DNA of 64,000 nucleotides from NCBI GenBank assembly GCA_965657085.1, contig CBFHND010000003.1, positions 62,001 through 126,000 of the forward strand. The letters are read 5' to 3'. Under the pieces are notes generated by a model. The model had not been told where the DNA came from and did no database searches. It saw nothing but the letters and a program-made list of their open reading frames with translations. Made by a program: the position numbers and the translations under genes. This stretch comes from CBFHND01 sp965657085 (GTDB lineage: Bacteria; Pseudomonadota; Alphaproteobacteria; Rhodobacterales; Rhodobacteraceae). Numbering within the stretch: the stretch's first letter is position 1; every line of letters starts with the position of its first letter. This document shows positions 7,476-15,699 of this stretch, piece after piece.

Positions 7476-9673
7476 CCGATTTCACCATGCAAAAAGATGC
7501 CGATGGCGTCGCAACCATCACGTGGGACGTGGCTGACAAGACCATGAACGTGATGTCCATCGAAGGTCTGGGACAACTCAATGACCTGATCGACGACGCG
7601 CTGGCCGACGAGGCCGTCAAGGGCATCGTGATCACTTCCGGAAAGGACAGCTTTGCCGGTGGCATGGACCTGAACCTTCTGGCCAAGATGAAGGAAAGCG
7701 CGGGCGACAACCCTGCACAGGGCCTCTTTGACGGAACGATGCAAATGCACGGTCTGCTGCGCAAGATCGAGCGCGCAGGGATGGACCCAAAGACCAACAA
7801 GGGCGGCAAACCGATTGCGGCTGCGGTGCCCGGCACTGCCGCTGGCATCGGTCTGGAACTGCCACTGGCCACGCACCGCATTTTCGTGGCCGACAACCCC
7901 AAGGCCAAGATCGGCCTGCCGGAAATCCTCGTGGGTATCTTCCCCGGCGCGGGCGGCACCACGCGTCTGGTGCGCAAGCTGGGCCTGATGGGCGCATCGT
8001 CGCTTTTGCTTGAAGGCAAGATGCTGGCCCCGGCCAAGGCGAAATCCGCAGGCGTGATTGACGAGGTGGTCGATGATCCGGTTGCCGCAGCACGCGAATG
8101 GGTTCTGAATGCCTCCGATGCCGATCTGGTCAAGCCGTGGGATGCCAAGGGCTACAAGATGCCCGGCGGCGCGCCTTATCACCCCGCAGGCTTCATGAAC
8201 TTTGTGGGCGCCAATGCAATGGTCAACGGCAAGACCCAAGGCGCCTTCCCTGCTGCCAAGGCGATGCTGTCGGCGGTCTATGAAGGCGCGCTCGTGCCCT
8301 TCGACACCGCGCTGAAGATCGAAGCGCGCTGGTTCACCAACATCCTGATGAACCCGTCCTCCGGTGCGATGATCCGGTCACTGTTCCTGAACAAGGAAGC
8401 GCTGGAAAAAGGCGCCGTGCGTCCCAAGGATGTATCCGATCAGCGCGTCAAGAAACTGGGCGTTCTGGGTGCGGGCATGATGGGCGCGGGCATCGCGCTG
8501 GTGTCGGCGCAGGCAGGCATCGAGGTCGTGTTGATCGACCGCGATCAGGACGCCGCGGACAAGGGCAAGGCCTATACCGAGACCTACCTCGACAAGGGCA
8601 TCTCGCGCGGCAAGGTCACGGCGGAAAAGAAAGAGGCGATGCTGGGCCTGATCACCGCAACGCCTGATCTGGACACGCTCAAGGACTGCGATCTGATCAT
8701 CGAAGCGGTCTTCGAAGACCCCGCCGTCAAGGCCGAGATGACCAAGAAGGTTGAAGCGATCATTCCCGAGGACTGCATTTTCGCCTCCAACACCTCGACC
8801 CTGCCGATCTCCGATCTGGCCAAGGCGTCGTCGCGTCCCGAGCAGTTCATCGGCATTCACTTCTTTTCGCCTGTCGAAAAGATGCTGTTGGTGGAAATTA
8901 TCAAGGGCGAGAAAACCGGCGACCGGGCCGTGGCCAAATCGCTCGACTATGTGCGTCAGATCCGCAAGACGCCCATCGTGGTCAACGACGCGCGGTTCTT
9001 CTATGCCAACCGCTGCATCATCCCCTATGGCGGCGAAGCCACGCGGATGATCACCGAAGGTGTGGCCCCGGCCCTGATCGATCACGCGGCACAACAGCTG
9101 GGCTTTCCCGTGGGCCCCGTGCAATTGGGCGACGAGACGTCCATCGATCTGGCCGTGCGCATCATGAAAGCAACCAAGGCGGCGATGGGCAATGCATATC
9201 CGGCGTCCGAGGCCGATGACCTGATCGTCTGGATGGAAGAGGAAGGCCGCCTGGGGCGCAAGGCCAAGGCGGGATACTTCAACTACGATGAAAAGGGCAA
9301 ACGCACCGGCTACTGGAAGGGTATCCACGACAAGTACCCGCTGGCCGATGAACAACCCGACCTGATCGAAGTGCAGCACCGCCTGATGTTCGCACAGGTT
9401 CTGGAGGCGGTCCGCGCGCTGGAAGAAGGCGTGTTGGAAGACATCCGCGAAGGTGACGTGGGCGCGATCCTGGGCTGGGGCTTTGCGCCGTGGTCCGGCG
9501 GCCCGTTCAGCTGGCTCGATATCATCGGCGCGGAATATGCCGCCGAACGGTGCGACCAGTTGCAGGCGGCGTACGGTGACCGCTTTGAATGCCCTGCCCT
9601 GCTGCGCGAGATGGCTGCGAAAGGCCAGACGTTCTATGGACGCTTTGGCGGTGAGGCGGCGGCTGCGGCCTGA
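7472..9673 (+). CDS. fadB: Multifunctional enoyl-CoA hydratase / 3-hydroxyacyl-CoA dehydrogenase
   Basis: A 733-residue fused beta-oxidation enzyme. Residues about 1-190 are a crotonase domain (FAGGMDLNLL and the PGTAAGIGLELPLA oxyanion region, then LPEILVGIFPGAGGT with its catalytic Glu). Residues about 327-510 are the NAD-binding 3-hydroxyacyl-CoA dehydrogenase domain (LGVLGAGMMGAGIALVSAQ; SNTSTLPISDLA; GIHFFSPVEKM with the catalytic His), followed by two C-terminal 3HCDH domains. It hydrates enoyl-CoA and oxidises the L-3-hydroxyacyl-CoA. The start is GTG 7472, overlapping the previous stop by 4 nt, after AAAAGGGAG. FadB and FadJ cannot be told apart here. It is the last gene before a strong terminator. 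Confidence 0.95.
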   Translation: MTDFTMQKDADGVATITWDVADKTMNVMSIEGLGQLNDLIDDALADEAVKGIVITSGKDSFAGGMDLNLLAKMKESAGDNPAQGLFDGTMQMHGLLRKIERAGMDPKTNKGGKPIAAAVPGTAAGIGLELPLATHRIFVADNPKAKIGLPEILVGIFPGAGGTTRLVRKLGLMGASSLLLEGKMLAPAKAKSAGVIDEVVDDPVAAAREWVLNASDADLVKPWDAKGYKMPGGAPYHPAGFMNFVGANAMVNGKTQGAFPAAKAMLSAVYEGALVPFDTALKIEARWFTNILMNPSSGAMIRSLFLNKEALEKGAVRPKDVSDQRVKKLGVLGAGMMGAGIALVSAQAGIEVVLIDRDQDAADKGKAYTETYLDKGISRGKVTAEKKEAMLGLITATPDLDTLKDCDLIIEAVFEDPAVKAEMTKKVEAIIPEDCIFASNTSTLPISDLAKASSRPEQFIGIHFFSPVEKMLLVEIIKGEKTGDRAVAKSLDYVRQIRKTPIVVNDARFFYANRCIIPYGGEATRMITEGVAPALIDHAAQQLGFPVGPVQLGDETSIDLAVRIMKATKAAMGNAYPASEADDLIVWMEEEGRLGRKAKAGYFNYDEKGKRTGYWKGIHDKYPLADEQPDLIEVQHRLMFAQVLEAVRALEEGVLEDIREGDVGAILGWGFAPWSGGPFSWLDIIGAEYAAERCDQLQAAYGDRFECPALLREMAAKGQTFYGRFGGEAAAAA

Positions 9674-9695
9674 GCCTCTTCAGTTGGACAAAGGA

Positions 9696-9724
9696 AAGGG
9701 CGCTCTGGTCGGGCGCCCTTTTTT
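9696..9724 (+). terminator. Rho-independent terminator of the beta-oxidation operon
   Basis: AAGGGCGC (9696-9703) pairs perfectly with GCGCCCTT (9713-9720) around a 9-nt loop and runs into TTTTTT (9719-9724). It lies 23 bp after the FadB-type stop codon. The 132 bp that follow, to 9856, hold no gene I can support. Confidence 0.9.
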
Positions 9725-9856
9725 GCATTTCGGGATGTCATCGACCCGGCGCGGAACAAGGTCGAAGACCGCCGCGCATACCGTGGATCACCGCACCGCA
9801 ACCCGCCGCTGTGCGCATCTATCGCAAAGGCGCAACAGCGTCTCTTGGCAGCCCCG

Positions 9857-10432
9857 TCAAACCGCCAGCGGCGCGCCTTTGCGTTCCCATGCGAGCGGTT
9901 GGACCGGCGCATCCAATGGCGTTTCAGCCACATGGTTGGTGTAGTTCGACATCACTTTCTGTGCGAGGCCAAGGATCACGTCCAGTACCGCGCGGCGATC
10001 ATAACCGGCGTCAAAGAACTCCTGCATCTGGGCCTCGGACACGACCCCGCGCCCACGCAGCATACGCAGTGTGAACGTGCGCAGAGCTTCCAGTTTGACC
10101 GAGGGCAGAGGCGTTTCATCGCGCAGCGCGGTTGAAATCTCGTCCGATACCTTCATCCGCTTGGCGATGCCTGTATGGGCCGGCACACAGTAATGGCACT
10201 CGTGTTCCACGTTGATCGTTTGCCAAACCACCGTCAGCTCATCCGCATCGAAAGCCGTCTGTGTAAAGAGGTGATGCAACACCTGATACCCTTCGAGCAT
10301 CTGGGGGCTTTCAGCCATGACCCGGTGCAAGCCGGGCAAACGCCCGAATGCCGCTTGCGATTTCTCCAAAAGCGGCTTCGACGCCTCGGGAGCGGTGTCC
10401 AGATCGTGTGCGATAAAGTCAGTCATATCCAT
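9857..10432 (-). CDS. Carboxymuconolactone decarboxylase / AhpD-family protein
   Basis: A 191-residue all-helical protein with the alkylhydroperoxidase core: VEHECHYCVPAH (about 75-86) supplies the redox-active CxxC with the preceding Glu and following His of the AhpD proton relay. In this family such proteins reduce peroxides with a thiol partner, but many members are of unknown substrate. Start ATG 10432 (MDMTDF); the in-frame ATG 10426 is a possible alternative. It is transcribed away from a TetR gene, and the 99-bp gap between them carries repeated TCAA/TTGA half-sites, so TetR control in response to an oxidant or electrophile is likely. The last gene is separated from the FadB terminator by a convergent arrangement. 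Confidence 0.88.
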   Translation of the reverse strand: MDMTDFIAHDLDTAPEASKPLLEKSQAAFGRLPGLHRVMAESPQMLEGYQVLHHLFTQTAFDADELTVVWQTINVEHECHYCVPAHTGIAKRMKVSDEISTALRDETPLPSVKLEALRTFTLRMLRGRGVVSEAQMQEFFDAGYDRRAVLDVILGLAQKVMSNYTNHVAETPLDAPVQPLAWERKGAPLAV

Positions 10433-10472
10433 GTCCTTTGCGTGGGTGTACGCGGAGATTTAGCCTTTCTTT

Positions 10473-10509
10473 AGTGATCACTCAAGTATATAATTGAGCA
10501 ATCGTTCAA
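10473..10509. promoter_or_regulatory. Candidate TetR operator between divergent genes
   Basis: AGTGATCACT (10473-10482) is a perfect palindrome. It overlaps CTCAA (10481-10485), which is mirrored by TTGAG (10494-10498) across GTATATAA, and TTGA (10494-10497) is mirrored again by TCAA (10506-10509). The nested inverted repeats in an AT-rich stretch 23 bp before the TetR start fit an autoregulated divergent promoter. Confidence 0.6.
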
Positions 10510-10531
10510 GAATAAGTGAGCCCGGCGAAAC

Positions 10532-11116
10532 ATGCCCCGCAAACCAAGCTATGACCGTGATGCCCTGATTGACCGTGCGCGCGACCTGTTCTGGCGCAAA
10601 GGGTGGGCTGGAACGTCATTGAAGGATCTCGAAAAGGCGCTGAACCTGCGCACAGGCAGCTTTTATGCCGCCTTCGGATCAAAGGACGCGCTTTATGAAC
10701 ATGCGCTTGACCGGTATGCTGCGGACGGTCTGGCCCGGCTGGATGCTCTGGAAGCGGAACTTGGCCCGCTGGGCGCGCTCAAGGCGCAGCCGCTGCGGGT
10801 TATCATGGCGAAGGAACGACCGGCCAACGCCTGCATGTTGGCCAAGACCCTGCTGGAGCTTCAGCCACAGGATCACGCATTGGCGCAGGCGGCCGAAAAG
10901 CACCTGCACGCCATGGAGGCCCGCTTTGCCGATCTGTTTCGCGCGGCACAATCCAAGGGCGAAATCGCACCGCATCACGATCCCGAAGTGCGCGCGCGGC
11001 GGTATCAATCGGACCTGATGGGCTTGCGTGCCTCCGCCGAACGCAAGGATGTGGATGCCGTCGCCCTGGCTCAGGACATTGCCAGCGATCTGGATGCCCT
11101 CACCGTCACGGAATAG
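10532..11116 (+). CDS. TetR/AcrR-family transcriptional regulator
   Basis: A 194-residue regulator. The N-terminal HTH (about 8-55) reads ALIDRARDLFWRKGWAGTS, LKDLEKALNLRTGSFYAAF, GSKDALYEHAL, with the family's typical GSFYAAFGSKDAL turn between recognition helix and helix 4. The C-terminal ligand domain (about 60-190) includes ANACMLAKTLLEL, similar to TetR_C domains of AcrR-type repressors that sense small organic molecules or electrophiles; one cysteine (NACML) could be a sensor thiol but this is speculation. It is divergent from the AhpD-like gene and probably represses both genes from the operator at 10473-10509. Confidence 0.92.
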   Translation: MPRKPSYDRDALIDRARDLFWRKGWAGTSLKDLEKALNLRTGSFYAAFGSKDALYEHALDRYAADGLARLDALEAELGPLGALKAQPLRVIMAKERPANACMLAKTLLELQPQDHALAQAAEKHLHAMEARFADLFRAAQSKGEIAPHHDPEVRARRYQSDLMGLRASAERKDVDAVALAQDIASDLDALTVTE

Positions 11117-11129
11117 CGTCCCAAACCAA

Positions 11130-11155
11130 CAAAGGGCCCCGCGTGGGACCCTTTG
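11130..11155. terminator. Hairpin after the TetR gene
   Basis: CAAAGGG (11130-11136) pairs with CCCTTTG (11149-11155), with further CCC/GGG pairing inside. There is no clear T-run, so it is a weak terminator candidate that could serve the TetR gene or the convergent Hint gene. Confidence 0.45.
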
Positions 11156-11183
11156 AAGGTGCTGCACAGACGCAATATGGCAG

Positions 11184-11254
11184 TCTCTGAACCCGGTCCG
11201 AGGCTCCGGGTTTGGGGGCGGAGCAGCGGCAGGACCGCCGATCGGGTTCAGAGA
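11184..11254. other. Long nested stem-loop between convergent genes
   Basis: TCTCTGAACCC (11184-11194) is the exact reverse complement of GGGTTCAGAGA (11244-11254). Inside it GGTCC (11195-11199) pairs with GGACC (11232-11236) and GCTCC (11203-11207... read as G11203-C11207) with GGAGC (11220-11224). The three nested stems would make an extended structure in RNA of either strand. It lies between the TetR and Hint genes; it may act as a bidirectional 3'-end structure or be an unannotated structured RNA. Confidence 0.45.
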
Positions 11255-11292
11255 TTGGACAGGTGCGGCCCCTCTCCGACCGCACCCAGGCC

Positions 11293-11970
11293 TTAGCTGG
11301 CGACCGCCATTTCAACGGCGTCAGGCATATGAGCCACCGCGCCTTGCGCGTTTTCAACTTCCCAGCATTCCACCAGAAAGGTCGAATGCGCTTCATCGTG
11401 GACATCGTAGACAAAAGGTTGACCCGTCAGCATGTCCCCCAAGGACACATGGCTGCGTGGACAGTGCATCAACGCGCCACATTCGGCATAGATCACCTCT
11501 TCGTCGGCGAAGAACAGGGTGATCATCTCGACCTGTTCACGTGGAGCCACACGGGTCACGCCCATGACGCCATCAAGAGATACCGCAGGCACGACTGCAA
11601 AAGGATCACCGTGCGCATCCGCTGCGGCATCGGTTTCGATCATCACACCCTGATCCGGCATCAGGGTCATGGCCACCCGGTTGCCCAGAACGCCCTCGGG
11701 TATGTGAACGGGCCAGGCGTGCACCGGCACCTCGATCGCGTCGACCCAGATCATGTTGCGGCGAATTTCGGTGATCACCTGCATACCGTTGTCAAAGGTC
11801 AGCACCTTGTCTCCAACGGTCAGGGCGGCAACGTCGCGCCAGCCAAGGTTCGAAGCAACGCGTGTGCCTGCTGTCAGGCCATGTGCCGTGATCTGGCCGC
11901 CGTTGTAGGACCCGCTGGTCTCTGCCATCCGGTAGGCCGTGGTGCTTGATTTTGCTTTCCATCCAAACAT
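11293..11970 (-). CDS. Hint (hedgehog/intein) domain protein lacking the usual cysteine
   Basis: A 225-residue protein in which GLTAGTRVAS, WRDVAALTVGDKVLTFDNG and ITEIRRN (about 31-72) match the start of the Hint domain that is abundant in Rhodobacteraceae, where the motif normally reads CFxxGTxIxT, followed by a VxxLxxGDxVxTxDxG stretch. VHIPEGVLGN, MTLMPDQGVMI, and ADEEVIYAECGALMH (about 90-165) match the later Hint strands. The nucleophilic Cys at Hint position 1 is Gly or Leu here, so self-splicing or cleavage by the standard mechanism seems lost. No signal peptide, RTX repeats or catalytic partner domain are visible; it is the small stand-alone form. Function unknown. The 215-bp gap upstream (11971-12185) shows nothing else. 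Confidence 0.8.
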   Translation of the reverse strand: MFGWKAKSSTTAYRMAETSGSYNGGQITAHGLTAGTRVASNLGWRDVAALTVGDKVLTFDNGMQVITEIRRNMIWVDAIEVPVHAWPVHIPEGVLGNRVAMTLMPDQGVMIETDAAADAHGDPFAVVPAVSLDGVMGVTRVAPREQVEMITLFFADEEVIYAECGALMHCPRSHVSLGDMLTGQPFVYDVHDEAHSTFLVECWEVENAQGAVAHMPDAVEMAVAS

Positions 11971-12185
11971 GTCTTCATCCCCTCAGGTGTGCGCCGTTAT
12001 GTGTGCAGCATGGGCGCTGTTGTTAACCACGATCAGAAACAGCGATTCGCGGGGCGGAGACGGGCCATCATCTGGGCGGAATTGGGGCATTGTTTACGGA
12101 TACGGGAACAGTATGCGGCCATTGCAGCCACTGTTTCGCGATTTACCGGATTTCGAAGGCGCGTCGCAGAATAATGAAGAAAGCT

Positions 12186-12848
12186 TTAGGCATTTTTGCC
12201 CGGATCAAAGGTGTATCCGAATCTCTCGATGTCCTCGGCACAGGCGGTCTCAATTGCTGCGCGCGCCGCCGTATCGTAATACTCACGGTAATCGGCCTTG
12301 CGCTGCGATGTGTTCACCCGCTCCAATGCCACTGGAAACCCAAGATGCGCCTCCAGCGGGCGGATATCCGTCTCGATATGTTCGAGCCGTACGAAGAGAT
12401 CGCAGTGCTCAACACCTGCGCCGTCACTGACATAGCTGCGCGCGGGGTTTTGGCGCAGGCTTGCCTGCACCTGCGCGGACGCGACGAAGGCCCCGAACTC
12501 CAGCTGCTGGGCAAGGCTGACCGCCGGATGATCAAAGGACTGCCCTTGAAGCCAGTGATAATAGCTGACCATGCGGTTCCAAGGGTTGCGCACGAGAGTG
12601 AAGATAAAGAACTCCCCAACCGCCTGCCGATCAACCAAACCTTCGATATCGGCCAGTGTGGAGTGTTTCCACAACCGGCCCCGCGCTTTGGCATCCTTCA
12701 ATCGCCGTCTGCGGCGCAGCGCCTTGGGCGTGTCGCCCAGCATGATGTCGTCTTTCATCGCGCGCGCTTCGAGGGCCAGCGCCATGGAGGTGCCCCCGGT
12801 CTTGGGCGCGTGTACAAAGATATAGCGGCGGCCGTGGCTGATGATCAT
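12186..12848 (-). CDS. Sulfotransferase family protein
   Basis: A 220-residue protein. FVHAPKTGGTSM (about 11-22) is the 5'-phosphosulfate-binding P-loop-like motif of PAPS-dependent sulfotransferases and RNPWNRMVSYYHW (about 87-99) is the 3'-phosphate-binding motif. KHSTLADI is the expected region following. The acceptor is not predictable; in this family they include carbohydrates, and in marine bacteria surface polysaccharides or small metabolites. Length is near the bacterial single-domain family size. It stands alone between a Hint protein and an EamA exporter, transcribed in their direction. No signal peptide; cytoplasmic. Confidence 0.87.
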   Translation of the reverse strand: MIISHGRRYIFVHAPKTGGTSMALALEARAMKDDIMLGDTPKALRRRRRLKDAKARGRLWKHSTLADIEGLVDRQAVGEFFIFTLVRNPWNRMVSYYHWLQGQSFDHPAVSLAQQLEFGAFVASAQVQASLRQNPARSYVSDGAGVEHCDLFVRLEHIETDIRPLEAHLGFPVALERVNTSQRKADYREYYDTAARAAIETACAEDIERFGYTFDPGKNA

Positions 12849-12931
12849 GCGCGCACTCTAGCAACCGCGCGGGCTTTTAAAAGAAGTCTGGCTTCAGCCG
12901 GAGAATTTTGAAACCGAACGCAGCACACCGG

Positions 12932-13843
12932 TCACTGCGAACGCAGCGCAATGATCACCCCGGCCACCATGATGAAACCGATGCCGATCATCATGGTGCC
13001 GGTAATCACCTGACCAATCAGCAGCCAGCCAAAGAACGGCCCAAAGATCATGATGGAATATTCCAGAACGCTGACCTGGCTGGCCTCGCCCCACTGGTAG
13101 GCGCGGATCAAAAGAAAGACGCCTGCCACGGACACAACCGCCTGCAAGGCAATAAAGGGAAAGACCGAAGGGATCGGCCACACCCATCCGCGCAGCAGGA
13201 ACCCTGCGGCCCCTTCCGGCACATCAGGCCCGATCAGCCAGAGTCCAATCAGAACCAGCGCGCCAATCACACCTTGCAGGCCCATGATCCCGGCCAGCAT
13301 CGACACGGTACTTTCCTCGGCACACAGAATGCGCGTGGCCAAGGACCCCATCGCATAGAAAAAGCCGCCCGCGACCGGCAGCAGCATCACCGCCCCCGGC
13401 AGACCCTCGTTCAACCCCAAAACCAAAAGGACGCCGGTGAACCCCACTGCCACCGCCACAACCCGCCACGGCCCAATGCGTTGGCGCAGCACTGCCACGG
13501 TCATCAGGATCACGAAGATGGGCGACGTAAAGAGCCCCGCCAGCGATTGTGCAATCGGCATAAAGGCCAGCGACCCGAAATAGCACATCATGCCCACGGC
13601 AATCAGCAGGCTGCGCAAGCCCACGGCCCACCACCGGAGGGGCCAGAGCGTGCCCATGCCCAGCGCGCTCAACCCCGCAATCAGAGCAAGGGCCATGACC
13701 GCGCGCACCGACAGGAATTGCCACACGCTGATTTCCGTGGCGATCCGCGACACGAAGTTGTCAACAAACCCCAACAGGACCATCGCCCCGATCATCGAGG
13801 CCGCAGCAGCCTTGGGCCGTGTGGGGGCAACGGTTTGTGTCAT
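12932..13843 (-). CDS. EamA/DMT-family transporter
   Basis: A 303-residue integral membrane protein with about ten predicted hydrophobic helices in two repeated halves (for example MIGAMVLLGFVDNFV, SVRAVMALALIAGL, LRSLLIAVGMMCYFG in the first half; VIGALVLIGLWLIG, FIALQAVVSVAGVFLL, TGTMMIGIGFIMVAGVII in the second). This is the drug/metabolite exporter (EamA) fold of inner-membrane permeases; substrates range from amino acids to metabolites and cannot be inferred. The last helix ends with a short basic tail. It is divergent from the acyl-CoA synthetase gene with a 95-bp shared promoter gap. Confidence 0.9.
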   Translation of the reverse strand: MTQTVAPTRPKAAAASMIGAMVLLGFVDNFVSRIATEISVWQFLSVRAVMALALIAGLSALGMGTLWPLRWWAVGLRSLLIAVGMMCYFGSLAFMPIAQSLAGLFTSPIFVILMTVAVLRQRIGPWRVVAVAVGFTGVLLVLGLNEGLPGAVMLLPVAGGFFYAMGSLATRILCAEESTVSMLAGIMGLQGVIGALVLIGLWLIGPDVPEGAAGFLLRGWVWPIPSVFPFIALQAVVSVAGVFLLIRAYQWGEASQVSVLEYSIMIFGPFFGWLLIGQVITGTMMIGIGFIMVAGVIIALRSQ

Positions 13844-13938
13844 GGAGGGTGAAACTCGTTCTGAAAGCGTCTTTCTCTTGCCTTATCGTCTTTTCCGCGC
13901 AATTCAAGCGAAGTGATTTGCCAAGGGGGGAGCCTGAG

Positions 13939-15567
13939 ATGGGGTGGATGACAGATGAAACCGGGTTGGACAAATGTGCAGCCAACCATGTGGCGCTGAC
14001 GCCGCTGTCGCATCTGCGCCGTGCCGCGCATGTGTTTGCGGATCGCACGGCGGTGATCTACGGCGATCACCGGGTGGATTACGCCACCTACCATGACCGC
14101 TGCACGCGGCTTGCCTCGGCTCTGTCGGGGATGGGCGTGAATGCGGGCGACGTGGTTGCCACCCTCATTCCCAACCTGCCCGCACAGGCCGAAGCGCACT
14201 TCGGCGTGCCTGCCTGTGGTGCCGTGCTCAATACCATCAACACGCGCCTCGATCTCGATACCGTGCGCTATATCTTTGAACATGGCGACGCCAAGGTCGT
14301 GATGGCCGATACGCAGTTCATCGAACTGGCCGAGGCCGCTGTTGCGGCTCTGGACGGCCCTGCCCCGATGATCATCGAGGTATCGGATGCTGCCGCAGGT
14401 TTCCCTGCCACCGGACGCCACACCACCTACGAAGACATGCTGGCGGCTGCCGATCCTGACTTTGACTGGGTCATGCCGCAGGACGAATGGGAAAGCCTCG
14501 CGCTGAACTACACTTCCGGCACAACGGGGCGCCCCAAGGGCGTGGTCTATCACCACCGGGGTGCCTACCTGATGACGATGGGCACACCCATCAGCTGGCA
14601 GATGACCCTGAACCCGGTGTTCATGGCGATCGTGCCGCTGTTTCACTGCAACGGCTGGAACCACACATGGATGATGCCCTTGCTGGGCGGCACTTTGGTG
14701 TGTTGTCGGGATGTCAGTGCCGGGGCCATCTACGATGCCATCGCAGACGAAGGCGTTACCCATTTTGGCGGTGCGCCCATCGTGCTCAACATGATCGTGA
14801 ACGCCCCCGATGCCGAACGCCGGCCTTTCGATCATCAGGTCGAGGTTTTCACCGCAGGCGCACCGCCCGCCCCCGCGACCCTCGCCAAGATCGAGGCATT
14901 GGGATTCAACGTAACCCAGGTCTACGGGCTGACCGAAACCTATGGCCATGTCACCGAATGCATCTGGCAGGACGCGTGGAACGATCAGCCACAAGACGCA
15001 AAGGCCGCCATCAAAGCCCGTCAGGGTGTGGCCATGCCAATGATGGAACATATCACCGTGATGGACGCCGATATGGCACAGATCCCGATGGATGCCGCCA
15101 CACAGGGCGAAATCATGATCCGGGGCAATTCCGTGATGAAAGGGTATCTCAAGAACCCCACCGCCACGGCAGAGGCCTTTGCGGGTGGTTACTTTCACTC
15201 AGGCGATATCGCCGTGCAGCATCCCGACGGCTTTATCCAGATCGCGGACCGCGCCAAGGACATCATCATCTCGGGCGGTGAAAACATCTCGTCGGTCGAA
15301 GTCGAAGGTGTTTTGATGGGCCATGCCGATGTGAACCTTGCCGCCGTTGTCGCCAAGCCCGACGACAAATGGGGCGAAGTGCCCTGCGCCTTTGTCGAAC
15401 TGAAGGACGGCACCGCCCCGACCGAGGCGGACCTGATCGCCTTTGCCCGCAAAACGCTGGCCGGGTTCAAGGCACCAAAGCGTGTGATCTTTGGCGAACT
15501 GCCGAAGACCTCCACCGGCAAGATCCAGAAATTCGAACTGCGCAAACAGGCCGAGTTGCTGGGCTGA
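13939..15567 (+). CDS. AMP-forming acyl-CoA synthetase
   Basis: A 542-residue adenylate-forming ligase that activates a carboxylic acid to acyl-CoA with ATP. The P-loop NYTSGTTGRPKG (about 191-202), the QVYGLTETYG adenine-binding motif, the YFHSGDIA Asp motif, the DRAKDIIISGGENIS hinge and PKTSTGKIQK with the catalytic Lys near the C-terminus are all present. The length and sequence style match the short/medium-chain group containing DmdB (methylmercaptopropionate ligase) as well as general fatty-acid ligases; the substrate is undecided. Start ATG 13939 has a strong GGGGGG/GAG site; an upstream in-frame start at 13819 would overlap the divergent gene. Divergent from EamA; no obvious operon partner. 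Confidence 0.93.
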   Translation: MGWMTDETGLDKCAANHVALTPLSHLRRAAHVFADRTAVIYGDHRVDYATYHDRCTRLASALSGMGVNAGDVVATLIPNLPAQAEAHFGVPACGAVLNTINTRLDLDTVRYIFEHGDAKVVMADTQFIELAEAAVAALDGPAPMIIEVSDAAAGFPATGRHTTYEDMLAAADPDFDWVMPQDEWESLALNYTSGTTGRPKGVVYHHRGAYLMTMGTPISWQMTLNPVFMAIVPLFHCNGWNHTWMMPLLGGTLVCCRDVSAGAIYDAIADEGVTHFGGAPIVLNMIVNAPDAERRPFDHQVEVFTAGAPPAPATLAKIEALGFNVTQVYGLTETYGHVTECIWQDAWNDQPQDAKAAIKARQGVAMPMMEHITVMDADMAQIPMDAATQGEIMIRGNSVMKGYLKNPTATAEAFAGGYFHSGDIAVQHPDGFIQIADRAKDIIISGGENISSVEVEGVLMGHADVNLAAVVAKPDDKWGEVPCAFVELKDGTAPTEADLIAFARKTLAGFKAPKRVIFGELPKTSTGKIQKFELRKQAELLG

Positions 15568-15699
15568 TCGCTTTCAACCTGACCAGTAATTTCCGGGGGT
15601 CCGGGGCTGGCCCTCGGCCCGCCCGTACCAAGTGCTTTGCCGCATGGCCATGGGCGTGATAGATTGGGAACAATCAAAAAAGATGGTCCGGGCAGACCC

